A stretch of 38,682 nucleotides of DNA from the NCBI GenBank assembly GCA_903860935.1, contig CAIOSQ010000461.1, positions 1-38,682 on the forward strand. Direction: 5' to 3'. The stretch comes from an uncultured Rhodospirillales bacterium. GTDB lineage: Bacteria; Pseudomonadota; Alphaproteobacteria; CACIAM-22H2. The translations under genes were made by a program, and so were the position numbers. Below the pieces are notes generated by a model. That model worked only from the letters and a program-made list of their open reading frames with translations, had not been told where the DNA came from and did not search any database. Below are positions 1-9,986 of this stretch, in pieces. Every line of letters begins with the position of its first letter. Position 1 is the first letter of the stretch.

Positions 1-16
1 CGGCGGCGCGCGCGCG

Positions 17-1240
17 TCATGCGCTCTGGTACAGCTTGGTCATCACGAATTCGCGATGGCCCAGCGCCTCGGCACAGGTCAGCCTGCCGTTGCAGGTCCG
101 CACCATGATGTCGATCAGCGCATCGCCGGCCTGATCGAGGTTCATCTCGCGGCGCAGGATGCCGGAAACGTCGAGGTCGATGTGCTCGGGCATCAGCCGC
201 GCCGTCTTGGGGTTGGCGGTCAGCTTGATCACCGGCTCGATCGGGTTGCCGATGACATTGCCCTGACCGGTCGGGAACAGGTGCACCACGAAGCCCGCCG
301 CAGCCTGCAGGGTCACGCATTCGGCTGCGGCCGAGGACGTGTCCATGAAATAGAGGCCAGCACCCTTGCGCGGTTCCTCGGCCGGCGCGAGGACATCGAC
401 GTATTTCGTCTGGTGACCGATTTTCTGGAAATTACCGAACGCCTTCTCCTCGATCGTCGACAGGCCACCGGCGATGTTGCCCTTGGTGGGCTGCGACTCC
501 GAGAGGTCGTTGGTCTTGTGACGATTGACCACGTCCTGATAGGCGTTGAACACCGCCATGAACTTGTCGGCGACGTCCTTGTTCAGCGCCCGCTTCGCGC
601 ACTCGACCTCGGCCCCGGTCAGTTCGGTCGTCTCGCCGAAGCATGTCGTGGCGCCCATCGGGTCGATCTTGTCGATGAGATTGCCGACCGTCGGGCACGA
701 GGCGAGCCCCGACGTCGTGTCGGACTCGCCGCACTTGGTCGAGACCCACAACTCGTCGATCGCGCATTCCTCGCGCTGCTTTTCGGTCGCGTCCATGAGG
801 AATTGCTGCGCCCGGCGGCTCGCCATCTCGATGACCTTGAGATCACCGTAGCCCTCGATCGCGAAACCGGCGACGGGTTTGCCCGTCTTGGCGATGCCCT
901 CGACGACGCGCCCGGTCCAGCCCGGTTCGATCCCGATGACGATGACTGCCGCGACGTTCGGGCTGGCGCCCGTTCCGATCAGCGTGCGGAAATGCAGCGC
1001 GAGATCCTCGCCGAACTGGAGCCGCCCGTAGGCGTGCGGAATCGCCAGTGTACCCTTGATGTTGTTGGCCACGGCTTCGCACGCCGCGTTCGACAGGTCG
1101 TCGAGCGGCAGGATGATCACGTGGTTGCGGATGCCGACGCGGCCATTCTCGCGCCGATACCCCATGAACTTGATCTTGCTCGGGCTGCGCGAACGGCGCG
1201 AGACGATGGCCGGCGCGGCCTTGCCAGAACTGCGTGCCAT
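17..1240 (-). CDS. suyB: UxaA-family / (2R)-sulfolactate sulfo-lyase beta subunit-like protein (altronate dehydratase large-domain family)
   Basis: [39 protein letters not shown]...[18 protein letters not shown] resembles the SuyB/UxaA C-terminal domain; ATG at 1240 preceded by GAGGTGG; TGA at 17-19. Confidence 0.82.
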   Translation of the reverse strand: MARSSGKAAPAIVSRRSRSPSKIKFMGYRRENGRVGIRNHVIILPLDDLSNAACEAVANNIKGTLAIPHAYGRLQFGEDLALHFRTLIGTGASPNVAAVIVIGIEPGWTGRVVEGIAKTGKPVAGFAIEGYGDLKVIEMASRRAQQFLMDATEKQREECAIDELWVSTKCGESDTTSGLASCPTVGNLIDKIDPMGATTCFGETTELTGAEVECAKRALNKDVADKFMAVFNAYQDVVNRHKTNDLSESQPTKGNIAGGLSTIEEKAFGNFQKIGHQTKYVDVLAPAEEPRKGAGLYFMDTSSAAAECVTLQAAAGFVVHLFPTGQGNVIGNPIEPVIKLTANPKTARLMPEHIDLDVSGILRREMNLDQAGDALIDIMVRTCNGRLTCAEALGHREFVMTKLYQSA

Positions 1241-1241
1241 G

Positions 1242-1529
1242 TCACCACCTCTTCGTCTTGATGTTGTGGACATGGACGTGCCGGCCCTTGCCGGTCGCCG
1301 CCACGACCTTCCCGATGTCGTGCCCGTATTTGAGAATCGTCTCGCCGGGCTTGAGGTCGCGCAGCGCGATCTTGTGGCCGAGCGGCACGGGGTCGAGGGC
1401 CTTGACGACGATCGTCCCGTCGCCCTCCATGACCCAGCCGGTCAGACGCTGCCCGGCCTTGACGTCCTCCACGACGACGACGCCGACATTGTCGGCCTTG
1501 TCGTGCACGATGAAATGGGTTGTCGGCAT
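1242..1529 (-). CDS. suyA: UxaA-family SAF-domain protein, sulfolactate sulfo-lyase alpha subunit-like
   Basis: [27 protein letters not shown]...[24 protein letters not shown]: typical small SAF subunit; AGGGAG ribosome-binding site; directly upstream of the suyB-like gene. Confidence 0.82.
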   Translation of the reverse strand: MPTTHFIVHDKADNVGVVVVEDVKAGQRLTGWVMEGDGTIVVKALDPVPLGHKIALRDLKPGETILKYGHDIGKVVAATGKGRHVHVHNIKTKRW

Positions 1530-1630
1530 GTCGCTCCCTTGCGCGCTGTCCACCGTCTTCGCGACGGCCCATCAAGCACCCTATGGGCGCACGTGCGGCG
1601 CGTCAACGCGGCGCCCGCGCCGCAAAGCAT

Positions 1631-2395
1631 TCACGCGAGGCCCGCATCGACCCGGAAGGATTGCGCGGTGATAGCGGCGCTGTCGTCCGCCGCGAGGAAC
1701 AGCGCCATGCGCGCGATGTCCGGCGGCTCGACGATGCGGTCGAGGCATTGCTCGCGACGGAACCGCGCCATGGTCTCGTCGGTCCACCACAGCGCGACCT
1801 GACGCTCGGTGCGGGTCGCACCCGGCACGATGGCGTTGACGCGGATGTTCATGGGCCCGAGCTCGCGCGCCATCGTGCGCGTCAGGCCTTCCACCGCCGC
1901 CTTCGCGGTCGTGTACCCCACCATTCCCGGTGCCTTGCGCATCCAGCTGATCGATCCGAAATTGACGATCGAGCCGCCGCCCGCGGCCGCCATTGCCGGC
2001 GCGACCGCCTGCAGCGCGAAGAACTGGTGGCGCAGGTTCACGTCCAGAACAGCGTTCCAGTATTCCGGCGTCACCTCGCGCCAATCGTGCCGGTCGTCGC
2101 GCGCCGCGTTGTTGACCAGCGCACGGATCGGCCCGAGTTCACCCTCCACCCGGGACACCGCCTGGCGCAGCGCCGCGATGTCGCGCAGATCGGCCTCGAT
2201 GAAAACCGGCGCCGTGCCGCCGCCCGCGCCGATCTCGTCGCGCAGAGCGCTGCTCGCCGCCGCCGCGATGTCGATGAAAGCCACGCGCGCGCGCTGTGCG
2301 CAGAAATGCCGGACAATGGAAGCCCCGATGCCGGAGCCGCCGCCGGTGATCAGCACGACACGCCCCGCAAGGCTGGGATAGGATGCGAACGTCAT
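1631..2395 (-). CDS. SDR family oxidoreductase, sugar (xylose/arabinose/galactose-type) 1-dehydrogenase-like
   Basis: VVLITGGGSGIG Rossmann motif; NNAARDDRH...YWNAVLDVNLRHQFFALQAVAP...NFGSISW...YTTAK; resembles sugar 1-dehydrogenase SDRs. Confidence 0.85.
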   Translation of the reverse strand: MTFASYPSLAGRVVLITGGGSGIGASIVRHFCAQRARVAFIDIAAAASSALRDEIGAGGGTAPVFIEADLRDIAALRQAVSRVEGELGPIRALVNNAARDDRHDWREVTPEYWNAVLDVNLRHQFFALQAVAPAMAAAGGGSIVNFGSISWMRKAPGMVGYTTAKAAVEGLTRTMARELGPMNIRVNAIVPGATRTERQVALWWTDETMARFRREQCLDRIVEPPDIARMALFLAADDSAAITAQSFRVDAGLA

Positions 2396-3296
2396 GACCT
2401 CGTCCCCCTGCTCTCTCACGCCGCTCCTGGGCCTGCGCGCGGGCGATCTCGCCCTCGACCTCGCCCCGGACAGCGGCGGCATCATCGCCGGATTCCGCCA
2501 CCGCGACACGCTCCTCATGCGTGCCCCGGACCTTGCCGAAATCGCGGCCCGCAACCCGCGCGGTGGCGCGAGCTGGCCGCTGGTCCCCTATTCCAACCGG
2601 ATTCGCGACGCCCGTTTTCCGTGGCGCGGCCGCATGATCGAACTTGCCCGCGACCACCTGAGCGGCGATCACGCGATCCATGGCCAGGGATGGCGACGGC
2701 CCTGGCAGGTCGTGTCGGCAGACGCGACGCGCGCCGTACTCGAGCAGCGCCACGCTCCTGACGGATTCTGGCCCTTCGCCTATCGCGCGCGCCAGGATTT
2801 CACACTGACCCCGGAGGGCGTCGCGCTGACGATGAGCGTCGAGAACATCGGCGACGAGGCGATGCCCGCCGGTCTCGGACACCATCCCTATTTCAGGCGC
2901 GCACCCGACACGCGGCTCCAGGTCGGTCTCGGCTCGATGTGGGAAGGTGACGCGGCGTGCTTTCCGCGGCGCCGCGTGACGGTACCGGACGCCTTCGACT
3001 TCCGGACCGCGCGCGCGGTCGATGCGATCGACCTCGACGCCGTGTTCGTCGGCTGGACCCGGCCGGCCCGCATCGATTGGCCCGATGCGGGGCTCGCGCT
3101 CGAGATATCCGCCGACGCGATCTACGGACGCCTAGTGGTGTTCATCCCGCCTGGACGGAATGTCTTCGCGGTCGAACCGGTGAGCCACGACACCGATGCC
3201 CTCAACCGTCCGCCGGAGGACGACCATGGACTCGCCTGTCTCGCACCTGGCGAGATTCTCTCGGGCGGCATGACGTTCCGCGTGACGCGGTCGTGA
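2394..3296 (+). CDS. aldose 1-epimerase (mutarotase) family protein
   Basis: ASWPLVPYSNRIRDARFPWRG, IHGQGWRRPW, GLGHHPYFRR motifs. Confidence 0.88.
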   Translation: MTSSPCSLTPLLGLRAGDLALDLAPDSGGIIAGFRHRDTLLMRAPDLAEIAARNPRGGASWPLVPYSNRIRDARFPWRGRMIELARDHLSGDHAIHGQGWRRPWQVVSADATRAVLEQRHAPDGFWPFAYRARQDFTLTPEGVALTMSVENIGDEAMPAGLGHHPYFRRAPDTRLQVGLGSMWEGDAACFPRRRVTVPDAFDFRTARAVDAIDLDAVFVGWTRPARIDWPDAGLALEISADAIYGRLVVFIPPGRNVFAVEPVSHDTDALNRPPEDDHGLACLAPGEILSGGMTFRVTRS

Positions 3297-3303
3297 CCGC
3301 GCC

Positions 3304-4908
3304 TCAGCCGCCGAAATCCTGCGCCAGCGCGCGCAAACCAGAATCCTGGGCCAGCTTGTAGCGCAGGACACGCTGCGTCGGCCCGTAGGGCATGTCCGCG
3401 ACGATCGCCACATAGCGCGGGACCTTGGCCGGCGCCAGCCGCGCACGCAGGAATGCGTGCAGCACCTCGGCCGTGAGCGCCGCGCCCGCTCGCAGCACCA
3501 CCGCCAGGAGGATGTCGTCCTCCCCGAGTTCGGACGGTACCGCCACGGCGGCGGCCTCGGCCACGTCGGGGCAGGCGAGCGCAGCCTGGTCGATCTCGGC
3601 GGCAGCGACGTTTTCGCCGCGCCTGCGGATCATGTCCTTGTCGCGCGCGACGAACGCGAACAGGCCTGGTTCGGCTTCGCGTACACGGTCGCCGGTCGCG
3701 AAATACGCATCCACATAAGCCGCCGCAGTCGCCTCGGGCGCCTCGAAATAACCCTGCATCCCAAGTTCGGTCTTCACGAGCAACGTTCCCGGCTCACCTG
3801 GCCGGACATCGCGCCCTGCTTCGTCGACGACACGCAGGCTACCGAGCGCACGGCCATCGGGATGCCGGCAGACGCGCCCCATCGTGCCCACGCGCGGCGC
3901 CTCGCCATAGGGCTGCGCCAGGATGCCGGGGACCTCCGACATCCCGTAGCCCTCGGCGATCCAGCGCACGCCGAACGTCTCGCGGAACACCTGTTGCACG
4001 TCGGCCGGCATCGGCACGCAATAGACCCGGTCGAGACGGTGATCCGGCACGAACTCGGCGCGCGGCCGAAGCGCCAGGATCTTGCCGATCGATCCGAGCA
4101 TGTTGACCTGGGTCGCCCCGCTCGATGCGACCAGCGGCCAGAAGCGCGACGCACTGAACCGGCCACCGAGCACGAGCGTCGCGCCAGCGGCAAGCGCTCC
4201 CCCCAGCGAATAGAACAGCGCGTTGACGTGGAACATCGGGAGGATGCAGAGCATCCGGTCGTCGGGCTGTATCCATTGCCGCTCGACGAAACCTTCTCCC
4301 GCCACGACGAACGTCCGGTGTGCGTGCATCACGCCCTTGGGCACGCCGGTCGTACCCGAGGTGAAAAAGACAAGGCAGGTATCCTCCGGGGCCGGCATCG
4401 GATGTCCGGCTTCGAGGCAGGGCGCATCCGCGTCGCCAGTCAGCGCGCATCCCAGATCGAGACGAGGCACCGGCGACCCGGCCAGCGCCTCGTCCAGGAC
4501 GGATTCGAGTTCTGGCGCCTGGAGCACGAGACGCGGCTTCGCGCGGGACAGGATCGTCCCCGCTTCGGCGGCGCGTAGCTCCGGATTGACCGGGACGAAA
4601 ATCGCGCCGACCCGCACGATCGCGAACAGCGCACGCACGAGGTCGATGCCGGTCGGCCCCATCACCGCGACCCGGTCCCCGGCGCGCACGCCAAGCCGGG
4701 CGAGGATCGCAGCGCCGATCGACACCTGCCGCGCGAAGGCCGCGTAGGAAATCTCGCGCTCGCCCTCGACCAGGAAAATCCTGTCGCCGGCGGCGGTGAC
4801 CCGCGCGGCAAGGGTCTGCGGCAGCGTGCGCGGTACGGCCGCGTAGCGCGCGAGCGTCGCGGCTGGCCGCAGGGCCGGCACGCCGAGATCCGTGTGAGCG
4901 GTCGTCAT
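3304..4908 (-). CDS. AMP-binding acyl-CoA synthetase/ligase
   Basis: CLVFFTSGTTGVPKGVMHAHR and YFATGDRVREAEPGLFAFVARDKDMIRRRGENV motifs of the ANL superfamily. Confidence 0.92.
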   Translation of the reverse strand: MTTAHTDLGVPALRPAATLARYAAVPRTLPQTLAARVTAAGDRIFLVEGEREISYAAFARQVSIGAAILARLGVRAGDRVAVMGPTGIDLVRALFAIVRVGAIFVPVNPELRAAEAGTILSRAKPRLVLQAPELESVLDEALAGSPVPRLDLGCALTGDADAPCLEAGHPMPAPEDTCLVFFTSGTTGVPKGVMHAHRTFVVAGEGFVERQWIQPDDRMLCILPMFHVNALFYSLGGALAAGATLVLGGRFSASRFWPLVASSGATQVNMLGSIGKILALRPRAEFVPDHRLDRVYCVPMPADVQQVFRETFGVRWIAEGYGMSEVPGILAQPYGEAPRVGTMGRVCRHPDGRALGSLRVVDEAGRDVRPGEPGTLLVKTELGMQGYFEAPEATAAAYVDAYFATGDRVREAEPGLFAFVARDKDMIRRRGENVAAAEIDQAALACPDVAEAAAVAVPSELGEDDILLAVVLRAGAALTAEVLHAFLRARLAPAKVPRYVAIVADMPYGPTQRVLRYKLAQDSGLRALAQDFGG

Positions 4909-4942
4909 GTCATGCCATCCATAAGCCGTCGTCCACGCCCGC

Positions 4943-6478
4943 CTAACGCCGCTGCGCCGCGGGAGCCGGTCGCTCCATCAGCAGGATGAGCGCAATCAGG
5001 GCGGCGAAGACCATCGTCAGCAGTAAGAACAAGTCCGCAAAGCTCATCACCAGCGCCTCGCGCCGGGCAAGTTCGGTCAGGCGCCGGATGGCGATCATCT
5101 CGGCCTCCGCGCCCCTCTCCGCGAAACGGGCGCCAAGACGCGCGACGCTCTCGGTCGCGGTCTCGCGCGACCACGACACCGACTCCCGCAACCGCGCGAA
5201 ATGATGATCGCTGCGCACGCCGAGCATCGTGTTGATCAACGCCAACCCCAGCGCACCGCCGAGATTGCGCATGAGGTTGTAGAGGCCGGCGGCATTCTTG
5301 AGCCGGTCGAGCGGCAGGGTTCCCAGCGCAAGGTTGTTGATGGGAATCATGCAGAACATCAGCGAGCAACCGCGGCAGATCTGGGGCAACAGCAATTCGT
5401 CGAAGCCCCAGTCGCGGGTCAGGGTCGCCATCTGCCAGGTGCTGAGCGCGAAGCCGCCGAAGCCGAACACCAGCATCCAGCGCGGGTCGAGGATCGCCAC
5501 CAGGCGGTTCGCGATCGGCGCCGTCAACAGCATGCAGATGCCGGTCACGAACATCGTCTCGCCGATCATCAGTGGCGTATAGCCCCGCACCCGGCTGAGA
5601 TAGAGCGGGAAGAGATACGTCATGCCGAACAACCCGACGCCCATCGCGAGCGAGAACATCGATCCGAGCGCGAAATTGCCGTTGGCGAAGGCGCGCAGGT
5701 CGACGATCGGTTCCTCGGCGAGCAGGACGCGCGCGAAGAACGCCGCACCGGCGAGAGCGGACACCAAGGCGAAGACGATCACCGTGTCGCTGTCGAACCA
5801 GTCCCGCAGCGGCCCTTCCTCGAGGACGTACTCGAGGCAGCCCAGGAAGGTCGCCATGAAGACGAGACCCGACCAGTCGAACTTGCGGAACAGCGCCCAG
5901 TTCGGGCGATCGTGATCGATCAGCGTCGCCCCGGCGAGGGCCACCAGGATCCCGGGCACGACATTCACGTAGAAGAGCCAGTGCCACGAGAACATGTCGG
6001 TCAGCCAGCCGCCGACCGTCGGGCCGATCGTCGGCGCGAGCGGCACCACGACACCCATCAGCGGCATGATCCGCTGCCGCTGGCTCAGCGAGAACATCGC
6101 ATAGGAGGCCGCGAACGTGGTCGGGATCATGCCGCCGCCCAGGAAGCCCTGAAGCGCGCGGTACACCACCATTTCCTCGATCGACGTCGCGGTGCCGCAA
6201 AGGATCGACGCCAGCGTGAAACCGACCGCGGAGGCCGAGAACATCCAGCGGGTCGAGACGATCCGCGAGAGGAATCCCGACAGCGGGATCATGATGACCT
6301 CCGCGATCAGATAGCTGGTCTGGACATAGGCGATCTCGTCCGCGCTCGCTCCCAGCCCGGCCTGAATCTCGGCAAGCGAGGCAGACACGATCTGGATGTC
6401 GAGGATCGCCATGAACATGCCGAAGATCATGGCGAGAAAGGCCAGCAGGCGGCGCAGCGGTATGGGCTCGGACGTCAT
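4943..6478 (-). CDS. DHA2-family MFS multidrug efflux permease (EmrB/QacA-like)
   Basis: Multiple hydrophobic helices, FGMFMAILDIQIVSASLAEIQAGL N-terminus; ATGA overlap with the upstream HlyD gene; stop is TAG. Confidence 0.92.
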   Translation of the reverse strand: MTSEPIPLRRLLAFLAMIFGMFMAILDIQIVSASLAEIQAGLGASADEIAYVQTSYLIAEVIMIPLSGFLSRIVSTRWMFSASAVGFTLASILCGTATSIEEMVVYRALQGFLGGGMIPTTFAASYAMFSLSQRQRIMPLMGVVVPLAPTIGPTVGGWLTDMFSWHWLFYVNVVPGILVALAGATLIDHDRPNWALFRKFDWSGLVFMATFLGCLEYVLEEGPLRDWFDSDTVIVFALVSALAGAAFFARVLLAEEPIVDLRAFANGNFALGSMFSLAMGVGLFGMTYLFPLYLSRVRGYTPLMIGETMFVTGICMLLTAPIANRLVAILDPRWMLVFGFGGFALSTWQMATLTRDWGFDELLLPQICRGCSLMFCMIPINNLALGTLPLDRLKNAAGLYNLMRNLGGALGLALINTMLGVRSDHHFARLRESVSWSRETATESVARLGARFAERGAEAEMIAIRRLTELARREALVMSFADLFLLLTMVFAALIALILLMERPAPAAQRR

Positions 6479-7620
6479 CGCCGCGGACGCGCGGCTGCCC
6501 CGACACCGGATCCCGGATCGCGCGTGTCGATCCGCACGACGACCGACAATCCGGGGCGCAGCAGTTCGGGCGCCGGAACCACATCCGGCAGCGACACGCG
6601 AACAGGAACGCGTTGCACGATCTTGGTGAAATTACCGGTCGCGTTCTCGGGCGGCAGCAGGCTGAAGACCGCCCCAGAGGCCGGCGAGAAAGACTCGACC
6701 CGCCCCTCGAGCATCGCCCCCGGAAGCGCGTCCACCTCGATCCGTGCGACCTGCCCCGGCTTGAGGCGCGCGAGATGGGTCTCCTTGAAATTCGCGTCGA
6801 TCCAGAGCCCGGCGACCGGAACCACCGCCGCGATGCGCGCACCGGGCTGCACGAATTCCCCTGGCTGGACCGCCCGGTTGCCGACGATCCCATCGAACGG
6901 CGCCCGGATCGACGCGAAACCCCGGTCGCGCTCCGCCCGCGCCAGCGACGTCTCCAACTCGGGCAGCATGCGCTCCGCCTCGGCCATCTCGGCGCGGGCG
7001 ACCTCGACGCGCGCGCGTGCCGTGGCGATCGCGGCCTCCGCGGACACCAGCGCCGCGGCGCTGCGCTGGCGTTCCGCCTGCGCCTGATCGAGACGGGCAC
7101 GGCTGGCGTGATCACGGGCGGCGAGCGCCGTGTAGCGGGACAACTCCGACTGGGCGAGCGTATCGGCGGCGCGCAGCCCTGCCAGCTCGGCCTCGGCCTG
7201 GACGACCACCGCGCGTGCCGTGTCTGCCTGCCGTGCGAGACGCGCGATCGCGGCGCGTTGTGTCGCGATCCTCGCCCGTGCCGCTGCGATCGCAAGCACG
7301 ATGTCACCATCGTCGAGTTGCGCGATCACGTCGCCGGCATTCACCCGGTCGCCGTTGCGCACCTCGATCGCCACCACATGCCCCGGCAGGCGCGTGGCGA
7401 TCGTGGCGACATCGCCACGCACATAGGCATCGTCGGTCGAGACGACGAAGCGGCCATCACGCCACCACCGCCATCCGGCATCCACACCGGCCGAGAGCGC
7501 GCCGAGCAGCACGACGACGAGGATCCAGCGCCCAGGGCGGCGCTTGCGCGGGGCCGCGGCGGATGGCGCGTGCGGCAGTGACGGGCTCGGAGGGGTCGCA
7601 CCCGCGCCAGGAGAGGTCAT
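6475..7620 (-). CDS. HlyD/EmrA-family membrane fusion (periplasmic adaptor) protein
   Basis: Single N-terminal TM, TDDAYVRGDVATIATRLPGHVVAIEVRNGDRVNAGDVIAQLDDGD biotinyl-lipoyl-like domain, coiled coil. Confidence 0.92.
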   Translation of the reverse strand: MTSPGAGATPPSPSLPHAPSAAAPRKRRPGRWILVVVLLGALSAGVDAGWRWWRDGRFVVSTDDAYVRGDVATIATRLPGHVVAIEVRNGDRVNAGDVIAQLDDGDIVLAIAAARARIATQRAAIARLARQADTARAVVVQAEAELAGLRAADTLAQSELSRYTALAARDHASRARLDQAQAERQRSAAALVSAEAAIATARARVEVARAEMAEAERMLPELETSLARAERDRGFASIRAPFDGIVGNRAVQPGEFVQPGARIAAVVPVAGLWIDANFKETHLARLKPGQVARIEVDALPGAMLEGRVESFSPASGAVFSLLPPENATGNFTKIVQRVPVRVSLPDVVPAPELLRPGLSVVVRIDTRDPGSGVGAAARPRR

Positions 7621-7682
7621 GGCGCGATCCTACGCGCGCGTCGCGCGTCGGCAGCGTCGCGATCCGGCACGCCAGACCTGCG

Positions 7683-9116
7683 TCAGGCGCTCAGGGCCGC
7701 TATGTCCGGGCGCGGGCGCGCAAGGACCGGATCGCCGGCCATCGCCTGCTCGAGGGCGAGCGCCACGGCGAGCACCTTCGCGTCCCCGCCATGCGGGCCG
7801 ACGATCTGGAGATGCATCGGCGTGCCGCTTGGCTCGAGTCCGCACGGGATCGAGATCGCCGGATGGCCGGTCAACGTGATCCCGTAGGCGAGCGCGAGCC
7901 AGTGGAAATAGGTCCGCATCTGCACGCCATCGACGTCTTCTGGATAGAGGCGCTCGATCTCGAATGGCGGCACCGTCACCGCGGGGCAGATCAGGACGTC
8001 ATGGGCGCGGAAGAACTCCTGGAAGCCGCGGAAGATCCGCGTCTGCCGCGCATGGGCACGCGCGACGTCCAGCGCTGAATAGGCGAGACCCTGCTCGACA
8101 TTGGCGACGATGTTCGGTCCCAGGAGGTGGCGGCGCTTGAGATAGTTCTCATGATGCGAGGCCAGGAAGTTCTGCGCGCGGATGACCTCGAAGGTCTCGT
8201 CTGCCCCGTCCATGTCCGGATCGCGCCAGGCGCATTCGCGGAACCATCCGCCGATCCGCGCCACGCGATCGGCAAAGGCCTCGCGAATGCGGCTGTCGAC
8301 GACGGCGAAACCGAGATCGGCCGACACCGCGAGCCGCAATCCGGCGAGATCGGCGGGTTCAGGAAGCCGCAGCAGCGCCGGATCGACGCCATGCGCGTGG
8401 GGATCCGCGCCATCGGAGCGAATCTGTGCCGCGAGCAGGAGCGCCGTGTCGGCGACGTCGCGCCCCATCGGTCCCTGCACCGAGATATTCGTCCAGCCGA
8501 GAGGACGACGTTCCGTCGGGACGGTGCCCGGCGACACGCGAAAACCCACGACGCCGCAGAAGGCGGCAGGCGTGCGCAAGGACCCGCCGGTATCGGAACC
8601 CGTGCAGATCGGCAGCATCGACGCGGCGAGCGCCACGGCGGAACCGCCGGACGAACCGCCGCAGATGCGCGCGAGATCGAAGGGATTGCGGGTCGGCCCA
8701 TAAACCGGATTGTTGGTGTTCGCCCCCGCGCCGAATTCCGGCACGTTGGTCTTGCCGACCACGATCGCGCCGGCGGCGCGACACGCCGCGACCATGCGCT
8801 CGTCCTTCGCGGGCACATGGTCCTTCCAGATCGGAGAGCCCCAGGTGGTACGCAGCCCCTCTGTCTCGTTGAGGTCCTTCACGCCGAGCGGAAGCCCCTC
8901 GAGGAGGCCGAGCGCGTCGCCGCGCCGCACACGCTGCTCCGAAGCCGACGCCTCGTCCCGCGCGCGGTCGTAGCAGGTCGCCGTCACGGCGTTCAGCCGC
9001 GGGTTCACGCGCGCGATGCGATCGATGCAGGATCCGAGGAGTTCGACCGGCGAGATCCGGCGCGACCCGATCAATCGGCGCAGTTCCACGGCGGAGAGAT
9101 CGCAGAGTTCAGCCAT
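7683..9116 (-). CDS. amidase (amidase signature family)
   Basis: LPLGVKDLNETEGL, GGSSGGSAVALAA, GSDTGGSLRTPAAFCGVVG; Lys-Ser-Ser triad motifs intact. Confidence 0.93.
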   Translation of the reverse strand: MAELCDLSAVELRRLIGSRRISPVELLGSCIDRIARVNPRLNAVTATCYDRARDEASASEQRVRRGDALGLLEGLPLGVKDLNETEGLRTTWGSPIWKDHVPAKDERMVAACRAAGAIVVGKTNVPEFGAGANTNNPVYGPTRNPFDLARICGGSSGGSAVALAASMLPICTGSDTGGSLRTPAAFCGVVGFRVSPGTVPTERRPLGWTNISVQGPMGRDVADTALLLAAQIRSDGADPHAHGVDPALLRLPEPADLAGLRLAVSADLGFAVVDSRIREAFADRVARIGGWFRECAWRDPDMDGADETFEVIRAQNFLASHHENYLKRRHLLGPNIVANVEQGLAYSALDVARAHARQTRIFRGFQEFFRAHDVLICPAVTVPPFEIERLYPEDVDGVQMRTYFHWLALAYGITLTGHPAISIPCGLEPSGTPMHLQIVGPHGGDAKVLAVALALEQAMAGDPVLARPRPDIAALSA

Positions 9117-9119
9117 GTC

Positions 9120-9986
9120 TCAGAGCCCCTTTGCCTTGGGATCGTGCCACCAATGCGCGAAGGGATTGGAGTGCAGGATCCGCTCGATCGTTTCGTTGGA
9201 GACCGGCGGCAGGCCTGAATTGCCGATCACGGCGTTCACGTTGCGCAGTCCCGCGATCGACTCGTCGACCTCTGCGAACGGAAAATCGGTTCCCCAGAAG
9301 ATCTTGTCGCGATGCGCGATCGTGTATTCCTCGGCGGTCTTGAGGATGTTCCAGAACTGCCAGGGACGATAAAACAGCGCCGAAACCTCGCAATAGACGT
9401 TCGGCTGCTTGCGGGCGACGATGATGCACTCCTCGTACCAGGGGTGCCCCATATGGGCCATCACCATCTTGAGGTCAGGGTGGCGCCGCGCGACGTCGTC
9501 CACATGGATCGCGCGCCCATACTCGGCGACCGAATTGGCAGCGAAGGTGGTGCCCATATGCATGGTCAGCGGAATGTCATGCCGGACCAGATAGCGATAG
9601 ATCGGCTCCATCCGCGGATCGTTGACCGACACGCCGTTGTAGATGGGTCCGAACTTGACGCCCTTGAGTTTGAGGTCCTCGATCGCATGGACAAGTAGAT
9701 CCATGCAGTTCGGCATGCGCGGATCGATGCACGCGAAGCCGACGAACTTGTCGGGATATTTCGCGACCGCCGTCGCCGTCACCTCGTCGTCGCCATCGAC
9801 ACCGGCGCTGTCGCCGTAGCGCAGCGAAAAGATGATCGCCTTGTCGACATGCGCCATCGCCGCGTGGAGCGTGTCCGCATCCGCCTTGATGCCGACCGAT
9901 CCGGGACGCGCAAATTTCGTCTGCGCGAGGAACATCTCCGTGCAGTGACGATCCTCCCAGACATTGACGTGGCAATCGACGATCAT
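9120..9986 (-). CDS. amidohydrolase family protein (TIM-barrel, amidohydrolase_2-like)
   Basis: MIVDCHVNVWED N-terminus, KGVKFGPIYNGV, MVMAHMGHPW, IFWGTDFPFAE; ATGA overlap with the tctA stop supports the 9986 start over the longer listed ORF. Confidence 0.88.
   Translation of the reverse strand: MIVDCHVNVWEDRHCTEMFLAQTKFARPGSVGIKADADTLHAAMAHVDKAIIFSLRYGDSAGVDGDDEVTATAVAKYPDKFVGFACIDPRMPNCMDLLVHAIEDLKLKGVKFGPIYNGVSVNDPRMEPIYRYLVRHDIPLTMHMGTTFAANSVAEYGRAIHVDDVARRHPDLKMVMAHMGHPWYEECIIVARKQPNVYCEVSALFYRPWQFWNILKTAEEYTIAHRDKIFWGTDFPFAEVDESIAGLRNVNAVIGNSGLPPVSNETIERILHSNPFAHWWHDPKAKGL

Noticed and set aside
56-1261. Long plus-strand ORF (401 aa) antisense to the suyB-like gene
   Set aside because: Low-complexity Arg/Asp/His-rich translation typical of GC-rich shadow ORFs; the opposite strand has a clear conserved protein.
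5201-7087. 628-aa plus-strand ORF antisense to emrAB
   Set aside because: Shadow ORF caused by third-position GC bias; no recognizable motif.
4905-7310. 801-aa minus ORF overlapping emrA/emrB in another frame
   Set aside because: Arg/Ser/Pro-rich translation, no domain; the emrA and emrB frames are clearly coding.
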